Source of the DNA: CAYSBA01 sp964429075 [NCBI: uncultured bacterium] | GTDB lineage: Bacteria; CAYSBA01 | Assembly (NCBI GenBank): GCA_964429075.1 | Contig: CAYSBA010000068.1 | Location: 1 to 6,689 of the forward strand | DNA length: 6,689 nucleotides | Direction of reading: 5' to 3' | The notes under the pieces: model-generated | The model's input: the letters and a program-made list of their open reading frames with translations, nothing else | Told to the model about the DNA's origin: nothing | The model's database searches: none | In this document: piece after piece, positions 1-5,846 of the stretch | How positions within the stretch are numbered: position 1 is the stretch's first letter | Layout of the letters: every line of letters starts with the position of its first letter | Made by a program: the position numbers and the translations under genes

Positions 1-350
1 CATGGGAGTTGATAAAGCACTGTGTTCTTTTAAAAGAAGAAGATATGTTTCTTTTTATAGGCTATCCAGAGCATATTGTTGCAGACGATAAATATAGATC
101 TGAAGAATTCAAAGAGAGACTCTCCTCTCTATTAGAAAGAATAAGTGGAATAAGGGTAGCCATCCGTTTTGTGAGATTAGACAGGCAGACAAAAAAGGGC
201 AAAGAAAACATAGCAACCCTATATCAGAGGATGCTGGAGCGGCAGAAAGAGGAGGTAAGGGAAAAGATAGAATCTTCCGAGAGGATTAGAAAGGTTCTTG
301 AAGTTCTTGATGCTGAGATAGAAGATATATTTATAAATGGAGAAAGTTAA
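1..350 (+). CDS. dnaX: DNA polymerase III tau/gamma subunit, C-terminal end (partial)
   Basis: The reading frame is open to the left edge (in-frame codons from base 3 read W-E-L-I-K), so this is the 3' end of a longer gene and not a complete 113-residue protein. The visible part has the layout of the DnaX domain that follows the AAA+ clamp-loader core: a hydrophobic strand (MFLFIGYPEH), a lysine/glutamate-rich helix, a second strand (VAIRFVRLD), a charged linker, and an end reading IRKVLEVLDAEIEDI. That end resembles the closing 'LVQ-alELFgGeIv' segment of many DnaX proteins. DnaX forms the clamp-loader core that loads the sliding clamp and links polymerases. The identification rests on this pattern and on recR lying 15 bases downstream, as dnaX-(ybaB)-recR is a widespread gene order. 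The diagnostic ATPase and zinc motifs lie outside the window. The in-frame TTG at base 9 is not considered a true start. Confidence 0.7.
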   Translation, partial: WELIKHCVLLKEEDMFLFIGYPEHIVADDKYRSEEFKERLSSLLERISGIRVAIRFVRLDRQTKKGKENIATLYQRMLERQKEEVREKIESSERIRKVLEVLDAEIEDIFINGES

Positions 351-365
351 AGATTTTCATTTAAT

Positions 366-980
366 ATGGACAGGGAGTTAAAGAGACTAAAAGAACTTTT
401 GATGCAGCTACCAGGTGTAGGTAGAAAGACAGCTTCAAGATATCTTCTACATATACTGAGGTCAGGGCCGGAGTATTCAAAGGATCTATCTCAGCTCTTT
501 ATACAGGTCTCCGAACGACTGAAGATGTGTAGCAATTGTAGAGACTTTACAATCGACGACCTGTGCCAGATATGTATGGATCAATCACGAAAACCGGATA
601 AACTCTGTATTGTAGAGACATCTCAGGATTTAGAGGTCATAGAAGACATCGGTATCTTTGATGGTCTCTATTTTGTGCTTCATGGGCTTCTTGATCCGGC
701 GGCAAAAATGGGTCCTGAAGAACTCGGTATACCTCATTTGAAAGAACAGATACTAAAAAGAAGGCCTGATGAGATAATAATTGCACTCGATTATACCTTT
801 CTTGGAGATGCAACATCAGATTTTTTAACTGAAACAATTAAAGAGATAATGCCAGATGTTGTAATAACAAGACCTTCTGTAGGAGTTCCTGTTGGTGGTG
901 ATCTGGAATATCTTGACAGCAATACCCTAAAAATGGCATTTAGAAACAGAGGTCCGATAGATATATCGATACTGGACTAA
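366..980 (+). CDS. recR: Recombination mediator protein RecR
   Basis: RecR forms ring-shaped oligomers that work with RecO (and RecF) to load RecA onto SSB-covered single-stranded DNA at gaps. The 204-residue length is normal. Domains in order: a helix-hairpin-helix DNA-binding motif at about residues 15-31 (LPGVGRKTASRYLLHIL); a four-cysteine zinc finger, C55, C58, C67 and C70 (CSNC, CQIC); a Toprim domain from about residue 78 with E84, D88 and E93; and a C-terminal Walker B-like segment VPVGGDLEYLD at 174-184. The ATG at 366 is the only sensible start, since an in-frame stop lies at 348-350. No good Shine-Dalgarno sits at the usual distance (GGAGAA at 339-344 is too far), which suggests translational coupling to the gene ending 15 bases upstream. 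Two Toprim segments differ from the usual family consensus: YFVLHG where YHVLGG is common, and ALDYTFLGDAT where AtNpt-EGeAT is common. The remaining motifs leave little doubt about identity. Confidence 0.95.
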   Translation: MDRELKRLKELLMQLPGVGRKTASRYLLHILRSGPEYSKDLSQLFIQVSERLKMCSNCRDFTIDDLCQICMDQSRKPDKLCIVETSQDLEVIEDIGIFDGLYFVLHGLLDPAAKMGPEELGIPHLKEQILKRRPDEIIIALDYTFLGDATSDFLTETIKEIMPDVVITRPSVGVPVGGDLEYLDSNTLKMAFRNRGPIDISILD

Positions 981-993
981 TTGTGTTTTTTTG

Positions 994-1002
994 TGATATA
1001 GT
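994..1002 (+). promoter_or_regulatory. Possible extended -10 promoter before mglB
   Basis: TGATATAGT fits the TGn-TATAAT extended -10 pattern with one mismatch in the hexamer. A weak -35 (TGGACT, 973-978, four of six matches) lies 18 bases upstream, inside the end of recR. The expected transcription start (about 1008-1010) falls almost on the mglB ATG at 1012, and no Shine-Dalgarno is visible before that ATG. A leaderless mglB message is therefore possible. This is only a short motif match in AT-rich DNA. Confidence 0.35.
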
Positions 1003-1011
1003 TTCCATACC

Positions 1012-1491
1012 ATGGAGAGACTGGTTTTATTTGAAGAGGATGTTGACAGACTTGAGAGCATCTGTGCAAAATTGGCAGGTGATCTCGGTGCATCTTTAAT
1101 CTTTATCGTGGATAGAAACGGCAGACTGATTGCCTATGCATCACCACATGATGCTAATCATTTCGATCTTACCTCCCTTGCTTCTCTTGCATCTGGTAAC
1201 ATAGCATCAAGTAGAGGTGTAGCAAGGCTGATTGGAGAAGATGCCTTCCATGAAACGGTCTATGAGGGAAACAGAGAGAATATGTACATCTCCATGATTG
1301 ATAATGAAAATGCACTAGTAATAATTTTTAACAGAACCATTTCGCTGGGTCTTGTCAGGGTAAAGGCGCAGAAAACCCGAGCTCTCCTTGCCGATACATT
1401 TAAGGATATCAGCAAAAAGAATATTGGTGGAAAGATGGCAACGCCCCTTGATGATATTACTGAAGATGATATTGACAAATTGTTTAGCTAA
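1012..1491 (+). CDS. mglB: MglB-type Roadblock/LC7 protein, co-GAP of MglA
   Basis: MglB is a Roadblock/LC7 dimer that binds the Ras-like GTPase MglA and stimulates its GTP hydrolysis. In Myxococcus it sets the cell poles for gliding and type IV pilus motility. This protein is 159 residues, the same length I recall for Myxococcus MglB. It starts in the same style (MERLVLFEEDVDRL) and carries the Roadblock core with IFIVDRNGRLIA at about 30-41, a serine/alanine-rich helix LTSLASLASGNIASSRG at 53-69, ARLIGEDAF at 71-79, and the closing strand FNRTISLGLVRVKA at about 106-119. It ends in an acidic-hydrophobic tail, EDDIDKLFS at 151-159, like the tail of Myxococcus MglB that contacts MglA. The gene lies 31 bases after recR and 2 bases before mglA, and the direct pairing with a MglA-type GTPase strongly supports the call. 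No ribosome binding site is seen before ATG 1012. What it controls in this organism cannot be told from the window. Confidence 0.93.
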   Translation: MERLVLFEEDVDRLESICAKLAGDLGASLIFIVDRNGRLIAYASPHDANHFDLTSLASLASGNIASSRGVARLIGEDAFHETVYEGNRENMYISMIDNENALVIIFNRTISLGLVRVKAQKTRALLADTFKDISKKNIGGKMATPLDDITEDDIDKLFS

Positions 1492-1493
1492 TT

Positions 1494-2081
1494 ATGCCAT
1501 TTATAAATAACAAAAAAAGAGAGATCACCTGTAAGATAGTCTACTACGGGCCGGGGCTTTCCGGGAAGACTACCAACATAAAGGATATCCATAAAAGAGC
1601 AAATCCTGCTACAAGGGGTGATATCATCTCTCTCGAAACCGACACCGAAAGGACCCTTTTCTTTGACTATATGCCTCTATCTCTGGGTAAGATCAGGGGC
1701 TACAATATAAGATTACAGCTCTTTACGACACCCGGGCAGATATTCTATCAGGCAAGCAGGAAATTGATCTTAAAAGGTGTTGATGGCATTGTCTTTGTTG
1801 CTGATTCTCAGGAGATGAGGCTTGCATCCAATGAAGAGTGCTGGGAAGACATGCTTGCCAATCTAGATGAATATGGTTACAGGTTTGAAGATATTCCTAC
1901 AGTTATTCAGTATAATAAGAGGGACCTACCAACAGCCCTACCGGTTGCTGAACTAAGATCAATACTTAACCCGAACGGTCTTAAAGACTTCTCTGCAATA
2001 GCCACAAAGGGTATCGGAACTCAGGAGACATTAAAAGCTGTGGCCAGAATGGTACTCCTTAAGTTGAAAAGTGGTTCATAA
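1494..2081 (+). CDS. mglA: MglA-type Ras-like small GTPase (cell polarity switch)
   Basis: MglA is a cytoplasmic GTPase that cycles between a GTP-bound polar form and a GDP-bound diffuse form and recruits motility or polarity effectors. The protein has 195 residues, matching Myxococcus MglA. Visible motifs: P-loop GPGLSGKT at 19-26; switch-1 region with R53 in SLETDTERT (46-54); switch-2 PGQ at 80-82; KLILKGVDGIVFVADS at 90-105; guanine-specificity NKRD at 141-144; and a G5-like SAIA at 167-170. R53 and Q82 fall at the same positions as the catalytic arginine finger and glutamine described for Myxococcus MglA, so the enzyme should be active. The start at 1494 gives MPFINNKKREITCKIVYYG, as in the family. 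There is no Shine-Dalgarno, and the 2-base gap after mglB points to translational coupling. The G2 loop reads LSLGKIRG. No lipid anchor or membrane segment is seen. Confidence 0.95.
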   Translation: MPFINNKKREITCKIVYYGPGLSGKTTNIKDIHKRANPATRGDIISLETDTERTLFFDYMPLSLGKIRGYNIRLQLFTTPGQIFYQASRKLILKGVDGIVFVADSQEMRLASNEECWEDMLANLDEYGYRFEDIPTVIQYNKRDLPTALPVAELRSILNPNGLKDFSAIATKGIGTQETLKAVARMVLLKLKSGS

Positions 2082-2083
2082 AG

Positions 2084-2320
2084 GTGCAGCAGGGCAGAAA
2101 CGATACAATAAGTTTTAAGGGTATAAGATACCATATACAGACAGAGGATACGGGCAGGAGGATAGAGACTCATATATATGTTGGGGGTAGTATTATTAAA
2201 AGTTATTTTACAGATTATGATCCTAAAACCACAAATGATACAGAAATAAAGTCAATATTGTTGAATCAACACAAACAGGCATTCAAGGACATAAAAAATG
2301 GAAAGATTAAGACTCCCTGA
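2084..2320 (+). CDS. Small conserved-type protein of unknown function next to mglBA
   Basis: This 78-residue protein starts at GTG 2084, two bases after the mglA stop (TAA, 2079-2081). It has no signal peptide or membrane segment. The N-terminal half looks like a small beta sheet: ISFKGIRYHIQTED (9-22), then ETHIYVGGSIIKSYFTDYD (28-46). The C-terminal half is a charged helix with NQHKQAFKDIKNGK at 61-74. Short signatures H-x-Q-T-E, T-H-(I/V)-(Y/F)-x-G-G and Q-H-K resemble, from memory, uncharacterised small proteins of delta-proteobacteria and relatives. I cannot confirm this without a search, and I assign no function. Because it is packed against mglBA, it may be made with the GTPase pair and act with it; that is inference. 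The last 23 bases overlap the start of the transketolase gene in another frame. The alternative that it is a chance reading frame is unlikely given the spacing and motif-like composition. Confidence 0.72.
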   Translation: MQQGRNDTISFKGIRYHIQTEDTGRRIETHIYVGGSIIKSYFTDYDPKTTNDTEIKSILLNQHKQAFKDIKNGKIKTP

Positions 2321-3158
2321 ACTTCAATATCCAGTTGACAACCCTGAAAGATTACGTGTTTTAAGTACCCATTTCAGGATGGCAATTTTGATTATGCTTA
2401 ATAATGCAGGCTCAGGTCATCTTGGTGGATCCCTCTCTGCAATAGATATCCTTACAACACTGTATCTTGGTGTTATGAAGATAAAACCAAATGATCCGTC
2501 CTGGCCAGAGCGGGATATCTTTGTACTTTCAAAAGGTCACGCAGCACCAGCACTATATGTGATACTATCCTACCTTGGATATTTCCCTCAGGAGGAACTC
2601 CTTACCCTCAGAAGGATTGATTCCCATCTACAGGGACATCCATCAATTGTTACTCCAGGCATTGAAGCACCTACAGGGTCTCTTGGACAGGGTCTTAGTA
2701 TTGCAAAGGGTATGGCCCTTGCTGCAAGGGTAAAAAAAGGATTAGAAAACAGAAGGGTATTTGCACTGCTTGGTGATGGTGAATGTCAGGAGGGGCAGAT
2801 ATGGGAGGCAGCGATGTCTGCAGCACATTACGGGCTGAACAATCTTATTGCCATAGTTGACTATAATAATCTTCAGATAGATGGAAGTGTGAGTGATGTA
2901 AAAGAAATTGCTCCACTTGCTGACAAATGGCGTGCCTTTGGTTGGGATGCATTTGAAGTAGATGGACATGATCATAAAAAATTACTTGATCTTTTAAAAA
3001 GCCTTAAAAGAGATGCCAAAAGGCCATCTGTTGTTATTGCAAGAACAATAAAGGGCAAGGGTGTCTCAATCTTTGAAAATAAGGTAAAATACCATGGTGT
3101 AGCACCAACAGATAAAGAGCTTGAAATTGCCTTAAATGAATTAATGGAGACTCTGTAA
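2298..3158 (+). CDS. Transketolase, N-terminal (thiamine diphosphate-binding) subunit
   Basis: This is one half of a split transketolase, which moves two-carbon units between sugar phosphates in the non-oxidative pentose phosphate pathway. The 286-residue length is normal for the stand-alone N-terminal subunit. It holds the pyrophosphate-binding half of the cofactor site: GSGHLGGSLS at 38-47 (H41), SKGHAAPALY at 78-87 (H81), LQGHPS at 111-116 with TGSLGQGL at 126-133, and the metal/ThDP motif from GDGECQEG at 159-166 to VDYNN at 187-191. A late histidine in KYHGVAP (H266) is also kept. Start ATG 2298 has AAGGA at 2285-2289, eight bases upstream, although it lies inside the preceding gene (23-base overlap). 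The next gene begins on the base after the stop, so the two subunits are probably made in equal amounts. A specialised transketolase-like activity on another sugar cannot be excluded. Confidence 0.93.
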   Translation: MERLRLPELQYPVDNPERLRVLSTHFRMAILIMLNNAGSGHLGGSLSAIDILTTLYLGVMKIKPNDPSWPERDIFVLSKGHAAPALYVILSYLGYFPQEELLTLRRIDSHLQGHPSIVTPGIEAPTGSLGQGLSIAKGMALAARVKKGLENRRVFALLGDGECQEGQIWEAAMSAAHYGLNNLIAIVDYNNLQIDGSVSDVKEIAPLADKWRAFGWDAFEVDGHDHKKLLDLLKSLKRDAKRPSVVIARTIKGKGVSIFENKVKYHGVAPTDKELEIALNELMETL

Positions 3159-4091
3159 ATGGAGCTTAAAGCAACAAGAGATGCCTATGGAAAAACCCTT
3201 ATTGAGCTTGGCAGAGAAATACCTGAGCTGGTTGTGCTTGATGCAGATCTATCTTCTTCAACAAGGACATCCTGGTTTGCCAGAGAGTTTCCGGATCGTT
3301 TTTTTCAGATGGGTATCAGCGAGGCAGATATGATAGGGACCGCATCGGGTCTGGCAGCATCAGGGCTGATTCCCTTTGTAAGTACCTTTGCTATCTTTGC
3401 AACAGGCAGGGCATGGGAACAGATAAGGCAGTCTGTGGGGTATCCAAATTTTAATGTAAAAATTGTGGCTACCCACGGAGGAATAAGTGTAGGTGAGGAT
3501 GGTGCCAGCCACCAGATGTGTGAAGATATCTCAATAATGAGAGCAATTCCAAACATGCGGGTCTTTGTGCCTGCAGATGCAACAGAGACAGCCTACATTG
3601 TAAGGCAGGCAGCATATATTAAAGGCCCTGTCTATATCAGGCTATCAAGACCAAAGACCCCTGTTATATTTGATGAGTCTTATGACTTTGACTTCAAACG
3701 TTGGCATATCCTGCAGGAAGGGCAGGATATCTGTATCTTTGCGTGTGGTACAATGGTTGCAAAGGCTATGAGTGTAAATAAGATCTTAAAAGAATATGGG
3801 ATAGAATCTACGGTAGTAAACTCTTCAGTAATAAAACCGCCAGATTATGAGACTATACTGAATATAACTCAAAATAAAAAGCTTATAGTAACTATTGAAG
3901 AACACAGCATTGTCGGTGGGCTCGGTTCTGCTGTAGCAGAGGTTCTGGCCGAGAGAGGTATGTCACCTCTGTTACGCCTCGGCGTTCCGGACACATTCGG
4001 CAGGTCAGGTGCTCCAGATGAGCTTTATAAATATTTTGGACTCGATGAAGATAGCATTACTGAGATTATTTTGAAAAGACTTAAAGACTAA
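3159..4091 (+). CDS. Transketolase, C-terminal (pyrimidine-binding) subunit
   Basis: This is the partner of the preceding gene, and together they make an active transketolase. The 310 residues comprise the pyrimidine-binding domain and the C-terminal domain. Key sites: E55 in MGISEADM (51-58), the glutamate that activates the thiamine ring; STFAIF at 75-80; [15 protein letters not shown] at 105-119 with H106 and H118, matching the active-site region around H473 of E. coli transketolase; and the C-terminal domain with [15 protein letters not shown] at 247-261 and [10 protein letters not shown] at 275-284. ATG 3159 follows the upstream TAA directly. GGAG at 3146-3149, inside the upstream gene, is a well-placed ribosome binding site. 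The closing motifs are also like those of DXP synthase and 2-oxoacid dehydrogenase E1-beta proteins, but the split layout with an N-terminal transketolase subunit and the GEDGASHQ motif favour transketolase. Confidence 0.93.
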   Translation: MELKATRDAYGKTLIELGREIPELVVLDADLSSSTRTSWFAREFPDRFFQMGISEADMIGTASGLAASGLIPFVSTFAIFATGRAWEQIRQSVGYPNFNVKIVATHGGISVGEDGASHQMCEDISIMRAIPNMRVFVPADATETAYIVRQAAYIKGPVYIRLSRPKTPVIFDESYDFDFKRWHILQEGQDICIFACGTMVAKAMSVNKILKEYGIESTVVNSSVIKPPDYETILNITQNKKLIVTIEEHSIVGGLGSAVAEVLAERGMSPLLRLGVPDTFGRSGAPDELYKYFGLDEDSITEIILKRLKD

Positions 4092-4097
4092 CATTTC

Positions 4098-4103
4098 AGG
4101 GGG
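4098..4103 (+). promoter_or_regulatory. Strong ribosome binding site of recA
   Basis: AGGGGG lies five bases before the recA ATG at 4109, in the only 17-base gap between the transketolase gene and recA. It is one of the few clear Shine-Dalgarno sites in the window and suggests that recA is translated independently of its upstream neighbour, not by coupling. Confidence 0.6.
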
Positions 4104-4108
4104 CCTAT

Positions 4109-5134
4109 ATGTCAGGTGATATAAAGAAAGATGAGGCTAAAAGACGCAATTTAGATATTGCAATCAAACAGATCCAGAAGCAATATGGCAAAGGCGCCAT
4201 TATGAGAATGGATGAGGAGGGTGATCTCTTCCCCGGTGTTTCTGTAATTCCAACAGGTTCACTTTCGCTTGATATTGCAACCGGTATCTTTGGATATCCA
4301 AGAGGCAGAATTGTTGAGATATTTGGGCCTGAGTCTTCTGGCAAAACAACACTTGCTCTTCACGCCTTGGCTGAAGCACAGAAAATAGGTGGTATCTGTG
4401 CCTTTATTGATGCAGAGCACGCCCTTGATGTGACCTATGCTCGCAATGTAGGTGTCAATACAGAAGAGCTTTTGATCTCTCAGCCAGATTATGGGGAGCA
4501 GGCACTGGAGATAGCCGATATGTTAGTCAAGAGTCAATCTGTAGACCTTGTTGTAATAGATTCTGTTGCTGCCCTTGTACCTCGATCAGAACTTGAAGGG
4601 AACATGGGAGACCACCATGTGGGTCTTCAGGCAAGGTTGATGAGTCAGGCATTGAAGAAATTGGTAGGATCGATAAGCAGATCAAACAGTATAGTTATAT
4701 TTATAAACCAGATAAGGATGAAAATTGGCGTACTCTATGGTAGTCCTGAGACCACAACTGGCGGCAATGCGCTAAAGTTTTACTCAAGTATGAGGCTCGA
4801 AATAAGACGCACCATGGCAATAAAGCAGAATAATCAGACAGTAGGTCACAGGGTAAGGATAAATATTGTAAAAAACAAACTTGCACCACCTTTTAAGCAG
4901 GCTGAACTCGACATAATGTATGGTAAAGGTATAAGCAGGGAGGGTGATCTTATAGATCTTGGTATAAACTACGGCCTTATAGAAAGGAGTGGTAGCTGGC
5001 TTTCTTTTGGAGATATAAAGCTCGGACAGGGCAAAGAAAATGCAAAACAACTTCTTTTAGATAACCCTGAGCTGGCAAAGGAATTAGAAACAATGATCCT
5101 TGAGAAGGTTGGTAAAAAGAGGGGTGAAATCTAA
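4109..5134 (+). CDS. recA: Recombinase RecA
   Basis: RecA forms ATP-dependent filaments on single-stranded DNA, pairs it with homologous duplex, and in many bacteria triggers self-cleavage of LexA. The 341-residue length is normal. Motifs: N-terminal oligomerisation helix followed by [10 protein letters not shown] (25-34); Walker A GPESSGKT at 73-80; catalytic E103 in DAEHALD; Walker B LVVIDS at 147-152; [20 protein letters not shown] at 166-185; loop L2 around INQIRMKIG (199-207) and [12 protein letters not shown] (213-224); and VKNKLAPPF at 254-262. The C-terminal tail is short and basic (KVGKKRGEI), lacking the long acidic tail of E. coli RecA. The segment [14 protein letters not shown] (244-257) departs from the common 'G-xTRVKVVKNK' form, but nothing catalytic is missing. 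It follows the transketolase genes after 17 bases, with no obvious promoter or LexA-type operator in that gap. Its end overlaps the next gene. Confidence 0.98.
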   Translation: MSGDIKKDEAKRRNLDIAIKQIQKQYGKGAIMRMDEEGDLFPGVSVIPTGSLSLDIATGIFGYPRGRIVEIFGPESSGKTTLALHALAEAQKIGGICAFIDAEHALDVTYARNVGVNTEELLISQPDYGEQALEIADMLVKSQSVDLVVIDSVAALVPRSELEGNMGDHHVGLQARLMSQALKKLVGSISRSNSIVIFINQIRMKIGVLYGSPETTTGGNALKFYSSMRLEIRRTMAIKQNNQTVGHRVRINIVKNKLAPPFKQAELDIMYGKGISREGDLIDLGINYGLIERSGSWLSFGDIKLGQGKENAKQLLLDNPELAKELETMILEKVGKKRGEI

Positions 5135-5846
5135 CTGTGATAGATCGATCGTTTTACCTCCAATCCTCGATCTTTCTGGTGCAAAAAAGGCAGTAATAAC
5201 TTTTCATCAATCTTTTCTTAAAGTTCTTCTAGATAAGGGTCAAAAAGCTATCATCCCCAGCTGGAATCTTGGAACCTTTTATGTTGATCGGCACAGGAAA
5301 TGCTGTATTATTTACTCATCAGGTATTGGCGTTGCCCATTCAGGTGCAATTGTAGAGATCTGTATTGCCTCAGGAATAGAGGAGATATTGTTGTTTGGGA
5401 GCTGCGGATCAATAGATGATAGGTTGAATATTGGAGACATCCTGTTAATAAAAGATGCAATAGTAGATGAAGGACTAAGCCCGGCCTACGGCGTAAAAGC
5501 AGGCTCTATTGTATCAGCAAATATGGATCTGTCGCCAATAAGGGAAATACTGAACTCACAGAAGATTCTATTTATAAGTACAAGGAGCTGGACCACCTCT
5601 TCACCTTTTATGGAGACCCATGCGAGGGTTATTTATTTTAAAAATTTAGGTGCACAGGTGGTTGAAATGGAGTGTTCTGGTCTGTTTTCAATATGTCAGA
5701 GGTATTCAAAAAAGGCTGCAGCATTGCTGGTTGTCTCAGATAGGGTTTTAAAAGATCGCTGGGAGACAGGGTTCAGCAGTAAGGTATACAAAAAGGGTAT
5801 ATCGCTGGCAGGATCGGTGATAAAGAAATGGCTGTCAGGTTCATAA
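5124..5846 (+). CDS. Nucleoside phosphorylase-superfamily protein (uridine/purine phosphorylase-like)
   Basis: This cytoplasmic enzyme belongs to the PNP/UDP (nucleoside phosphorylase I) fold, which splits nucleosides into base and ribose (or ribose 1-phosphate). Counting from GTG 5124 (240 residues), it shows [14 protein letters not shown] at 65-78; LLFGSCGSI at 89-97; [15 protein letters not shown] at 103-117; [10 protein letters not shown] at 156-165, like the TTDaPYRET segment of uridine phosphorylases; [10 protein letters not shown] at 179-188, the ribose-binding Met-Glu motif; and VVSD at 203-206, with D206 as the probable acid. The arginine that binds phosphate just before the G-S-C-G motif in E. 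coli DeoD/Udp is replaced by leucine, so phosphorolysis and substrate are uncertain. The start is uncertain too: the frame is open from TTG 5100 and TTG 5109, and GTG 5124 overlaps recA by 11 bases. It overlaps recO by 19 bases at its end. A hydrolase (MTA/SAH nucleosidase-like) is the main alternative. Confidence 0.85.
   Translation: MKSNCDRSIVLPPILDLSGAKKAVITFHQSFLKVLLDKGQKAIIPSWNLGTFYVDRHRKCCIIYSSGIGVAHSGAIVEICIASGIEEILLFGSCGSIDDRLNIGDILLIKDAIVDEGLSPAYGVKAGSIVSANMDLSPIREILNSQKILFISTRSWTTSSPFMETHARVIYFKNLGAQVVEMECSGLFSICQRYSKKAAALLVVSDRVLKDRWETGFSSKVYKKGISLAGSVIKKWLSGS

Noticed and set aside
637-837. Reverse-strand open frame inside recR, and similar ones inside mglB, transketolase, recA, the phosphorylase and recO
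   Set aside because: All lie opposite well-supported genes, lack recognisable motifs and have no plausible start signals, so they are shadows of the true genes.
986-992. Run of seven T after recR as an intrinsic terminator
   Set aside because: No GC-rich hairpin lies directly before the T run; only an AT palindrome (GATATATC, about 959-966) is nearby and it is too far and too weak.
4071-4099. TTGAAA before recA as a -35 box
   Set aside because: No -10-like hexamer occurs at 16-18 bases downstream, so a dedicated recA promoter cannot be supported.
5100-5123. TTG 5100 as the start of the nucleoside phosphorylase gene
   Set aside because: It is only the longest open frame, with no ribosome binding site before it and a larger overlap with recA; GTG 5124 is the more usual choice, though not proven.
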